Positions 1 through 6,077 of a DNA stretch of 6,173 nt are shown here, piece by piece. The DNA lies in NCBI GenBank assembly GCA_019308705.1, contig JAFDHW010000155.1, positions 1-6,173 on the forward strand. The letters are read 5' to 3'. Below the pieces are notes generated by a model. The model saw only the letters and a program-made list of their open reading frames with translations. It made no database searches and was not told where the DNA came from. Within the stretch, counting starts at the first letter, position 1. Each line of letters starts with the position of its first letter. A program made the translations under genes and the position numbers. Source of the DNA: Deltaproteobacteria bacterium. Its GTDB lineage: Bacteria > Desulfobacterota > Desulfobacteria > Desulfobacterales > Desulfatibacillaceae.

Positions 1-158
1 GCCCCTGAAAAAAAGACTTTACCACCTGATTTTATTTGAAAAATATTCACTTTGTGTTAACGCGTTTTGCAGGTTTTCGGGTGTGATTGGTTCGGAGCCC
101 TGCAAAATGGACGAGGTGTTCGGGGAGACGTTCTGCCCGGACAATGGGCGCCCGGCGG
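1..158. other. Intergenic region downstream of the kinase gene, cut by the window start
   Basis: This stretch is visibly richer in A and T than the rest of the window, especially in its first 65 bases. I see no coding frame with support: the minus-strand frames that cross it only extend out-of-frame readings of the kinase gene. It contains one inverted repeat (65-107) and, on the minus strand, a run of seven T at 9-15. That run is not preceded by a GC-rich stem, so it is not a convincing intrinsic terminator. The next gene to the left lies outside the window. Confidence 0.6.
65..107 (-). repeat. 9-bp perfect inverted repeat after the kinase gene (possible 3'-end hairpin)
   Basis: TTTTGCAGG at 65-73 is the exact reverse complement of CCTGCAAAA at 99-107, with a 25-base loop. 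It lies 51 bases beyond the kinase stop codon on the strand being transcribed. An RNA stem here could end transcription or protect the 3' end of the operon mRNA. The sequence following the stem on the minus strand is not T-rich, and the loop is long, so a classical Rho-independent terminator is not supported. A dyad binding site is the alternative. Confidence 0.35.
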
Positions 159-2009
159 CTACCTTGAAATGGTCTTGGCCGCTGTGCGGAACCCCACCAG
201 GTTGCAGGGAAAATCCGGGGGGAGGCAATCCTTGGCCGAAGCGCGGAGGCTTTCCGGCCCCTCGGCAAAGGACCCGCCTTTGATCACCCGCATGGTGCCG
301 GTTTCCGGGCCCGTGGGGTCCCTGTACTCCCGGTCTCCCACGGTGTACCAGTCCTGGCACCACTGCCGCACGTTGCCCGCCATGCAGTTGATGCCGTAGT
401 AGGACTGGCCCTTTCTTTCGCGCAGAAACACGGAGTCCGGCCCCTTGCCCGGCCTGGCGAAACAGGCCAGTTCGACCGTGGGGGCGTCCTTTCCCCAGGG
501 ATAAGGGTTGCCGTCCGGGCCGCGGGCGGCCTTTTCCCACTGGGCCTCGGTGGGCAGCTGTTTTTTGGCCCACCGGCAGTAGGCCAGCGCGTCGTTGTAT
601 GTCACCTGTACCACGGGAAGGGTATCCATGTCCGGGATCAGGTGGTTTTTGCCGTCGGGCTTTTTCCAGGAGGCTCCAGGCACCTTGTCCCAGCCTCCGG
701 GCTTGCGGATGTAGCCGTATCCCTGCTTCTCCGCGTCGGTTTTGTACCCCGTGGCCAGGACAAAGGACCGGAACCGGGCGTTGGTCACCGGGTCGCGGTC
801 CAGGTAGTAATCGCTCAGGAGGATCCTCTGCACGGGCTTTTCGTCCGCGTACCTGTCCGAGCCCATGGTGAACTCGCCCTGGGGGATGTGGATCATGGCT
901 GCGCCGTCAATGGGGTGGATGACCTCCTCGAATCCCTGGCGGTTCAGCTGCTGGCCGGAAATCAGGCCCAGCACCCGGGTCTGGATAAAGTCCCGGTAAT
1001 ACCACCCCGCGGCTCCCGCGCCCGCCAGGAGAAAGAGGATGACGACCAATGCCACGGTTTTTTTGGGCTTCTTTTTTGGGGCCGGCTTTTTGGCCACCCA
1101 CGGCGGAATCGCCTGGGTCACCTCCGTGGTTTCGTCCTCGTCCACTATGATGGTGACGTCGTCCTCGTCCAGGTCCGGGACCACGCCGTTTTCCAGGGGC
1201 CCGGCGTCCAGGGCCTCGGCGAACTCCTTGCAGGTGGCGAAACGTTTTGCCGGGTCCTTTTCCAGCGACTTCATGATGGCCTGGCACACGTGCTTGGGCG
1301 TGGCCGGAGCATAGGTTTCGATGGGTTTGGGAAGCTCGTTCAGGTGGCAGGAGATGATGGTGATGGTGTCGCTGGACTCAAAGGGTCTTCTGCCCGCGAA
1401 GATCTCGTGGAACACCACGCCCAGGGAGTAGATGTCCGACCGTGCGTCGAGCACGCCTTCTTCCCGGAAGCGTTCGGGGGCCATGTAGTGGGGTGCGCCC
1501 CACCTCCAGGTGGTGCGGGTTTCCGCGCCTGCGGCCGCCGCCACCTTGGCGATGCCGAAGTCCATGATCTTCACCCGGCCGCCGGGTGTGATCATGATGT
1601 TTCCGGGCTTGATGTCCCGGTGGATGATGCCGTTGGAATGGGCGTACTGGAACGCAGCCAGGATCTGCCGGCACAGGTCCATGGCCATGTCAAAGGGCAG
1701 GAGGCCCTTGGCGGCTTTCAGAACATCCTTCAGCGTGGTGCCTTCCACGTACTCCATAACCATGGCGTAGGCGTTGTCCGCCGGGAAAAACTCCACCAGG
1801 TTGGTGATGTTGGGGTGCTGGAGCTTGGCCAGGATCATGGCCTCGTGGAAGAACTTCTTGACCACCTTCTCGTTTTCCAGGGCCTCGGGGTTTAAGACCT
1901 TGATGGCCACCAGGGTCCCGTTTTCCGACTGGGCCTTGTACACGATGCCGAATCCGCCGGAGCCCAGGGTCTCCAGGATTTCGTATCCGCCGATGGTCTG
2001 GCCGGTCAT
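159..2009 (-). CDS. Transmembrane Ser/Thr protein kinase with extracytoplasmic FGE/SUMF1-like domain
   Basis: The 616-residue protein starts with a Hanks-type (PknB-like) kinase domain, residues 9-265. Visible motifs are the glycine loop GSGGFG (16-21), the ATP-anchoring Lys37 in VAIK, helix-C Glu56, the catalytic loop HRDIKPGN (130-137, Asp132), DFG (150-152) and APE (177-179). The P+1 loop reads GAP instead of the usual GTP/GSP (Ala172). An acidic Thr-containing linker (279-299) and a Lys-rich stretch (308-317) precede one membrane helix (about 318-336). This predicts a cytoplasmic kinase and an external C-terminus. Residues 362-612 match the formylglycine-generating-enzyme/SUMF1 fold, with LPTEAQWEKAARG, AGNVRQW, RVIKGGS and GFR signatures. 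The two catalytic Cys are replaced by Glu583 and Leu588, so it probably binds rather than oxidises. I chose the ATG at 2009 over an upstream TTG at 2033 because GGAGG lies 9 bases before it. The gene is probably co-transcribed with the caspase-like gene upstream. Its ligand and substrates are unknown. Confidence 0.93.
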   Translation of the reverse strand: MTGQTIGGYEILETLGSGGFGIVYKAQSENGTLVAIKVLNPEALENEKVVKKFFHEAMILAKLQHPNITNLVEFFPADNAYAMVMEYVEGTTLKDVLKAAKGLLPFDMAMDLCRQILAAFQYAHSNGIIHRDIKPGNIMITPGGRVKIMDFGIAKVAAAAGAETRTTWRWGAPHYMAPERFREEGVLDARSDIYSLGVVFHEIFAGRRPFESSDTITIISCHLNELPKPIETYAPATPKHVCQAIMKSLEKDPAKRFATCKEFAEALDAGPLENGVVPDLDEDDVTIIVDEDETTEVTQAIPPWVAKKPAPKKKPKKTVALVVILFLLAGAGAAGWYYRDFIQTRVLGLISGQQLNRQGFEEVIHPIDGAAMIHIPQGEFTMGSDRYADEKPVQRILLSDYYLDRDPVTNARFRSFVLATGYKTDAEKQGYGYIRKPGGWDKVPGASWKKPDGKNHLIPDMDTLPVVQVTYNDALAYCRWAKKQLPTEAQWEKAARGPDGNPYPWGKDAPTVELACFARPGKGPDSVFLRERKGQSYYGINCMAGNVRQWCQDWYTVGDREYRDPTGPETGTMRVIKGGSFAEGPESLRASAKDCLPPDFPCNLVGFRTAAKTISR

Positions 2010-2017
2010 GGCGTTTG

Positions 2018-2023
2018 TCCTCC
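2018..2023 (-). promoter_or_regulatory. Ribosome binding site deciding the kinase start
   Basis: On the minus strand GGAGGA ends 8 bases before the ATG at 2007-2009. The alternative TTG start at 2031-2033 would lie upstream of this site and has no Shine-Dalgarno sequence of its own. The residues after the ATG also lead directly into the kinase domain. The strong site in a 52-base gap suggests independent translation initiation within a shared transcript. Confidence 0.8.
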
Positions 2024-2061
2024 GGCGGAGCAAGGCTCGGAAATGGGAAGGTGATGAAAAT

Positions 2062-4542
2062 TCATTTGGTGATGTCCCATATCTTGGGCGCGCCGTAACG
2101 GCCTTCCTCGTTCTTGGCCTGGATGAAAATGGTCATGGTGTCCGGGCCGTCCACGGGCACCTTGGTGTCGTAGCGCCACTCCCGGCCCGTGCCGGTCATG
2201 GGAAAGACCTGGCCGTTGATCTTCACGTCCACGCCCGCGGCATCCCGGTCCGTAAGGGCGATGATCGTGAGGTCTCCGCCCGCGTAGATCACGTCCGGTT
2301 CCAGGAAGGACTGGGTGATTTGCACCAGGGGCGCCTTGACCAGGAGCGCGCCGTCCACCGGTGCGGCCGTTTCGCCGTTTTCGTCCACGGCCGTGATCAC
2401 GTAGCTCTTGGTGCCTAGGTCGTCAAAAGCGCGGTCCAGGGTCCAGATGGTGCCGTTGTCCGAGGCCATGGCCACCGGCGCACCGCCGTCAAAGGAGATC
2501 TGCGCGGCCTGGGCCGGCCGGTTGGTGATCATCACGAAGCTTACGGGCTTTCCCTTGGGCACCTTCCTGGGCGAAACCTTCACCGAGGAGATCATGAGTT
2601 CGCCCAGGGACTTTTTCTCCACCACCAAGGAGAGCGTCTTGGGCGCGCCGGACCGGCCACCCTTGCCATGGGCCTTGAAGGTGAGTTTGGCCGTTCCCGG
2701 GGCGGGCAGGATCACGGACTGGCTCCACCGGGTGGGCCCGCCGTCCATGTCCAGGGTGCGGCCGTCCACCGTGACCGTCACCCGGCTGGCCGCGGAACTG
2801 GTGTTGGCGTAGACGTTCACCGGGTCGCCGGCGTAGGCGGGGGAAGGCTCGGCGCGGACCTGGGTCACCGAGGGCGGGGTGTAGGCCCTCCTGGCGGAGA
2901 ACCGGGTGGTTTTTTCCTGGCCCCATTCGCCGCCGGCGTTGGCCGCGGCCACGCGCACCGAGGCGCTCCCGGCCCGGAACGGGACAAAGGAATACTTCCA
3001 GCTCGTGCCCGAGCCCTTCATGTCGGCTTGGCGGCCGTTGATCCACACCACCACCCGGGAAGCGGGCTTGTCCGTGCGTGCCGAGATGGTCACCGGCTTG
3101 CCCACCGTGCCCGTGGAGGGCCGGATGGCAACCTTCTGCACGTGCACCAGGGGCGCGGATACCGTGAGGTCCGTCCTGGCCAAAGGGCCCTCCAGGCCGT
3201 CCTCGTTCACCGCCCGGGCCAGGATTTCCTTTTTGCCGGCCTTGTCCGGCTTGATCCTGGCGAACCAGTCCATGCCGCCGCCCTGCGCGTCCACGGGCTT
3301 TCCGTCCACGGTAAGGGCCAGGGCGGAGGCCGGAGAGCGGGTGGTGATCGTCACCATGGCCTCGCCGCCGGGAAACACCTTGTCCGGCGAAACCTGGAGG
3401 TTGACGATCTCGATGACGTTGGCGGGTTCCTTCACCACCTTAAGCAGAGCCTCGGCTGCTTGGCCGGGCCGGTCCAATCGGTTCAGGGCCCGGGCCGTCA
3501 CGGTGGTCTCCTGGATTTCTTCTATGGGCGTCTCCAGGGTCCACAGGGTGCCTTCGCCCTTCATGGGAATGGATTGCCCGTTTATGGTGAGGGCCACGGA
3601 CCGGGCGGGCTTTTCCGTTTCGGCCTTGAACACGAACACGGTGCCGGGGAAACCTTCTTCGGGATGCACGGAAAGCCGGACCACGTCCACGGTGGGGTAG
3701 AGGCCGGCGTTTATGACCACGAACTGGCCCCCTGCCTCGGCCGCGGTCTTCAGCCGTCCGCGGACAAAGGGCACCTGAGCTGTTTCCGCGCCGATGCCCG
3801 CGGGCGCGAACAAAAGGTTTTCCAGGTCCGCCACCTCGAGGGTGTTTTCCGCAAGCGAGGCCAACAGCGCCCGGACAAACGGGCTCATGCCGTCGGGAGA
3901 GGAGGCGCCGTCTGCATGGGGGATGCCCGAGGCGATGACCTCCCGGCTCTTGCGGGAGGCCTTTTCCAGGACCCTTTCCCCGTACCGCAGGTTGAGCACG
4001 GAGAGGGGGTTGTCCCCTTTTTGCAGCAGCTCGGCGGAAAAAGGCGAATCCGTAATGATCAACACGTTCTTGGCCGCGAACCGGGGCGAGGCGAAGTACT
4101 CGTTCACCAGGTCCGCGTGCTTGAGCCAGTTCAAGGTGCTGGTGGTTCCGGCGTCCGAGGGGATCCAGTAGGTCTGGCCGGTATCGTTGGTCCGGGATCG
4201 GCCGGAAAAGAAGACCAGGAGGTTGTCCTTGGGCCCCATGGTTTGCAGGTAGTGTCCCAGGGCCTGGCTGATCCGGTTCCGGGTGGGGAGGTTTTCCGTA
4301 CCGTCCGTCAAAAGGAGGACGTTTTGTTTCTTGAAGTTGTACTTGCGGGTCAAAAGGTCCGCCAGGGCCCGGGCTTCCTTGGGCGGACTTTCAAGATTGG
4401 TCCATTCTTCGTATGCGCCCACGCCGATGATCAGGGCGTGGTTTTCCCCGACGGAAGTGTCGCAGAAGCCGGAACCGGCCCACGCGAAAAGCGCGGTCAG
4501 GACAACGGCCCACCATGAGGCTCGGGCAGAAAAAACGCGCAT
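2062..4542 (-). CDS. Secreted caspase-like (pseudo-caspase) protein with six tandem Ig-like repeats
   Basis: The 826-residue protein begins with a signal peptide: basic start, hydrophobic stretch about 10-22 and a possible AWA cleavage site after Ala22. Residues 34-265 resemble the caspase/metacaspase (peptidase C14) fold. The first strand is ALIIGVGAY, then comes a helix with PPKEARALADLL, the strand NVLLLTD, then DNLLVFFSG, YWIPSDA and VLIITDS. The catalytic His-Gly expected after FFSG is Arg115-Ser116, and the nucleophile expected in DSCxS is Pro167, so protease activity is not expected. Residues 285-826 hold six repeats of about 91 residues. Each has a conserved Pro near its start, an xING/xDG turn and a Trp (334, 426, 515, 606, 700, 789), as in bacterial Ig-like beta-sandwiches. 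Cys27 is not in a proper lipobox, so periplasmic or exported is likelier than lipoprotein. No strong Shine-Dalgarno precedes the ATG, but the signal peptide supports this start. It is first in an operon with the kinase; its role is inferred to be sensing or scaffolding. Confidence 0.88.
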   Translation of the reverse strand: MRVFSARASWWAVVLTALFAWAGSGFCDTSVGENHALIIGVGAYEEWTNLESPPKEARALADLLTRKYNFKKQNVLLLTDGTENLPTRNRISQALGHYLQTMGPKDNLLVFFSGRSRTNDTGQTYWIPSDAGTTSTLNWLKHADLVNEYFASPRFAAKNVLIITDSPFSAELLQKGDNPLSVLNLRYGERVLEKASRKSREVIASGIPHADGASSPDGMSPFVRALLASLAENTLEVADLENLLFAPAGIGAETAQVPFVRGRLKTAAEAGGQFVVINAGLYPTVDVVRLSVHPEEGFPGTVFVFKAETEKPARSVALTINGQSIPMKGEGTLWTLETPIEEIQETTVTARALNRLDRPGQAAEALLKVVKEPANVIEIVNLQVSPDKVFPGGEAMVTITTRSPASALALTVDGKPVDAQGGGMDWFARIKPDKAGKKEILARAVNEDGLEGPLARTDLTVSAPLVHVQKVAIRPSTGTVGKPVTISARTDKPASRVVVWINGRQADMKGSGTSWKYSFVPFRAGSASVRVAAANAGGEWGQEKTTRFSARRAYTPPSVTQVRAEPSPAYAGDPVNVYANTSSAASRVTVTVDGRTLDMDGGPTRWSQSVILPAPGTAKLTFKAHGKGGRSGAPKTLSLVVEKKSLGELMISSVKVSPRKVPKGKPVSFVMITNRPAQAAQISFDGGAPVAMASDNGTIWTLDRAFDDLGTKSYVITAVDENGETAAPVDGALLVKAPLVQITQSFLEPDVIYAGGDLTIIALTDRDAAGVDVKINGQVFPMTGTGREWRYDTKVPVDGPDTMTIFIQAKNEEGRYGAPKIWDITK
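2065..3690 (-). repeat. Six tandem protein repeats of about 91 residues within the caspase-like gene
   Basis: The 3' two thirds of the gene encodes six degenerate copies, at about residues 285-376, 379-466, 468-556, 559-647, 651-740 and 742-826. Each copy follows the same order: a V-x-P start, a gly/pro turn, a strand with T-x-x-P/A-A, then NG or DG, then G-x-x-W, then a strand ending near N-x-x-G. The single Trp recurs at intervals of 92, 89, 91, 94 and 89 residues. The copies have diverged strongly, so this is an old duplication rather than a recent DNA-level repeat. The pattern suggests an extended rod of Ig-like beta-sandwich domains, but I cannot name a specific family. Confidence 0.8.
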
Positions 4543-4643
4543 GAAAGCCAGCCAGTCTGAAATAGGGGTGGGAAAACCCGGTCAGCGGCGCTGGATTCCG
4601 GGGGGATTCCGACCCGAGGAGGGTTTCAATAAAACCGTATGAA

Positions 4644-4659
4644 GCTATAGAGCTATAGC
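4644..4659. promoter_or_regulatory. Palindrome GCTATAG-AG-CTATAGC, candidate operator
   Basis: GCTATAG at 4644-4650 is inverted as CTATAGC at 4653-4659 with a 2-base spacer. The same bases also read as a tandem AGCTATAG duplication. The site lies immediately downstream of the predicted -10 element of the minus-strand promoter and overlaps its expected start point near 4656. A regulator bound there would block transcription of the caspase-like/kinase operon. The regulator is unknown. Confidence 0.45.
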
Positions 4660-4662
4660 AAA

Positions 4663-4692
4663 GGTATAAGCCGGACCATGGGGAACTGTCAA
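4663..4692 (-). promoter_or_regulatory. Candidate sigma70-type promoter of the caspase-like/kinase operon
   Basis: On the minus strand a perfect -35 hexamer TTGACA (4687-4692) is followed after 18 bases by TATACC (4663-4668), which matches four of six -10 positions. Transcription would start near 4656, giving a 5' leader of about 113 bases before the ATG at 4542. The palindrome at 4644-4659 covers the start point. The spacer is one base longer than optimal, so the promoter may be moderate or activator-assisted. Confidence 0.55.
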
Positions 4693-4766
4693 GAAAACAA
4701 GGCTGTTTTGTGGTTTCTATTGCCCGGGGGACGGCTGAAGAGAGCGGGCCCGGGGTGGAAGGGGGC

Positions 4767-4795
4767 TTGACGTCCAGGGGGCTTCACACTATTGT
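4767..4795 (+). promoter_or_regulatory. Candidate sigma70-type promoter of the cyclase-FHA gene
   Basis: TTGACG (4767-4772, five of six -35 matches) is followed after 17 bases by TATTGT (4790-4795, four of six -10 matches). Transcription would start near 4802, about 98 bases before the ATG at 4900. The -35 element overlaps the first of two direct repeats of GGGGGCTT (4761-4768 and 4777-4784, 16 bases apart), which could bind a regulator. The leader contains an inverted pair TTCCGG (4837-4842) and CCGGAA (4864-4869). Confidence 0.45.
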
Positions 4796-4899
4796 ATCCA
4801 GTCGATACGCAGTCCTTTTGGAACCCCACGTGAATATTCCGGACACGAGCCTCAAACCGGTTGCCGGAAATACCCCGGCGCCTTGAAAAGCAAAGCGGC

Positions 4900-5802
4900 A
4901 TGGAAGAAGGCACCGAAACCCGCACGGTCTTGTTTGCGGACATCGCCAAAAGCAGCCATTTGTACGAAGTGCTGGGGGACGGGGACGCCCAGCGTCTCAT
5001 CACCGAGATTATCGAAAAGCTTTCCTCCATAGCCAAAGCCAATGCGGGCGAGGTCATCAAGACCATCGGCGACGAGGTGATGTGCACCTTTCCCACCGCG
5101 GACAGGGCGGTGGTGGCGGCCACGGCCATGCACGAGGCCATGACGGATTTCGTGCCCAGTTGCGCGCCCAAGGGCTTCACCAGCCCGAACCTCTACGTGG
5201 GCATGCACCACGGGCGGGTCATCCGCGAGTCCGGCGACGTGTTCGGCGACGCGGTGAACGTGGCCTCCCGCATGGTGTCCATGGCCAAGCCCCGCCAGAT
5301 CCTCACCACCGAACAGACCGTAAGTCGCCTCTCCCCGGAGCACCAGGACTACGCCGAGTGCGTGGACAAGACCGTGCTCAAGGGAAAGAGCGGCACCGTG
5401 GAAATCTACGAAATCATCTGGGAGCGCCAGGACCTCACCGTCATGGTGGACAGCTTGATGGATTCCCAGGTTCTTCGCTTCCGCCTGGAGCTGACCTTCG
5501 GCGACCAGCGCCTGGAGCTGGATCAGACCTCCCCCAGCGCCACCCTGGGCCGGCAGACCCATAACGACCTGGTGGTGGAAGATTCCCGGGTTTCCCGCAC
5601 CCACTGCAGGGTGGAATACCGGCGGGGAAGCTTCGTGCTCACGGACGTGAGCTCAAACGGCACCTACGTGGTGGACGGCCAGGGCAAGGCCGTCAAGCTT
5701 CGGCGGGAAGAAATCATGCTGGTGGGCAAGGGCACCATCTACCTGGGCAGAAAGCCTGAATCCAACCCCGAAGACGCCATCCAGTACGAAATCCACAACT
5801 GA
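4900..5802 (+). CDS. Class III adenylate cyclase with C-terminal FHA domain
   Basis: The 300-residue soluble protein is predicted to make cAMP from ATP in the cytoplasm. The cyclase domain (about 7-175) has both metal-binding Asp residues (Asp14 in LFADI, Asp58 in IGDE). It also has the adenine-specifying pair Lys54 (VIKTIGDE) and Asp113 (GDVFGDAVN), and the transition-state Asn120 and Arg124 in VNVASRM. It therefore looks catalytically complete and adenylate- rather than guanylate-specific. The FHA domain (about 195-286) has Gly217-Arg218, Ser232-Arg-Thr-His235 and Asn253-Gly254, the usual phosphothreonine-binding residues. No membrane segment is seen. A TTG 39 bases upstream is in frame, but I prefer the ATG at 4900 because it sits next to the domain; neither has a strong Shine-Dalgarno site. 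The gene is transcribed away from the caspase-like/kinase operon. The FHA domain suggests recruitment to a kinase-phosphorylated partner, most simply the neighbouring kinase (inference). Confidence 0.93.
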   Translation: MEEGTETRTVLFADIAKSSHLYEVLGDGDAQRLITEIIEKLSSIAKANAGEVIKTIGDEVMCTFPTADRAVVAATAMHEAMTDFVPSCAPKGFTSPNLYVGMHHGRVIRESGDVFGDAVNVASRMVSMAKPRQILTTEQTVSRLSPEHQDYAECVDKTVLKGKSGTVEIYEIIWERQDLTVMVDSLMDSQVLRFRLELTFGDQRLELDQTSPSATLGRQTHNDLVVEDSRVSRTHCRVEYRRGSFVLTDVSSNGTYVVDGQGKAVKLRREEIMLVGKGTIYLGRKPESNPEDAIQYEIHN

Positions 5803-5808
5803 CCCCTG

Positions 5809-5991
5809 TCAGCCCGGGCGTTCCGTAAGGTCCTTCTTCATCTCCTCGAATTGCTCTCTGGTGATCTCCCCCCTGGCGTACCGCTTTTCCAGAAGGGAAA
5901 GGAGGTCTTCCTGCGGCCGCCCATCCTGCCTCTGCTTCCAGATGAACGCCACGATGAGCACGAACAGGATCAGAAGAATGATTGGGCCCAT
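5809..5991 (-). CDS. Small membrane-anchored SHOCT-domain protein
   Basis: The 60-residue protein has an N-terminal hydrophobic helix (about residues 3-18) followed by a polar, basic stretch. Residues 29-56 match the short C-terminal (SHOCT) motif, with LLEKRYARGEIT, a REQFEEMKK helix and a final L. SHOCT segments occur at the ends of many bacterial membrane proteins and are thought to mediate oligomerisation; no enzymatic role is known. The start is well supported by AAGGAGG four bases before the ATG. The gene converges on the cyclase gene with only 6 bases between the two stop codons, so there is no room for a dedicated terminator. Such proteins are widespread and may have no link to the signalling genes. 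Confidence 0.85.
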   Translation of the reverse strand: MGPIILLILFVLIVAFIWKQRQDGRPQEDLLSLLEKRYARGEITREQFEEMKKDLTERPG

Positions 5992-5995
5992 TGTT

Positions 5996-6010
5996 CCTCC
6001 TTATTCCTCC
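5996..6010 (-). promoter_or_regulatory. Tandem Shine-Dalgarno sequences of the SHOCT gene
   Basis: Read on the minus strand, this segment is GGAGGAATAAGGAGG and ends 4 bases before the ATG at 5991. It carries two complete GGAGG cores 10 bases apart. The downstream copy is at usable spacing and sets the start; the upstream copy may act as a standby site. I see no clear -35/-10 pair between here and the palindromic element at 6078. Confidence 0.7.
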
Positions 6011-6077
6011 TTCGATCCGGCTGGTTGATGGTAAACGCCGCTGTTCGCCTTTCCCGGTTCCTAACCCGGATTATTCA

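Noticed and set aside
81..98. CRP/cAMP receptor binding site near TGTGATTGG
   Set aside because: Only one TGTGA half-site is present; the expected TCACA partner is missing.
159..300. Diversity-generating retroelement target at the FGE-like C-terminus
   Set aside because: FGE/C-type-lectin folds are frequent targets. No reverse transcriptase, template repeat or adenine-rich variable codons are seen in the window, so there is no support here.
19..573. Minus-strand open frame overlapping the end of the kinase gene and running to the window start
   Set aside because: Out of frame with the kinase and of low-complexity Gly/Arg/Pro composition. The more natural-looking tail arises only from AT-rich intergenic DNA.
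642..1895. Plus-strand open frame (417 codons) opposite the kinase gene
   Set aside because: No domain signatures and biased composition. The minus-strand reading is an unmistakable kinase.
2668..4518. Long plus-strand open frame (616 codons) opposite the caspase-like gene
   Set aside because: It is rich in Gly, Arg, His and Val with no recognisable domain. It mirrors the codon bias of a GC-rich gene whose minus-strand product has clear domains and a signal peptide.
4462..4542. Lipoprotein signal at Cys27 of the caspase-like protein
   Set aside because: The residues before the Cys read S-G-F-C, with a bulky Phe at -1, which does not fit the lipobox. An ordinary signal peptidase site after Ala22 is a better fit.
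4689..5604. Minus-strand open frames opposite the cyclase-FHA gene
   Set aside because: They are antisense shadows. The plus strand encodes the intact cyclase and FHA motifs.
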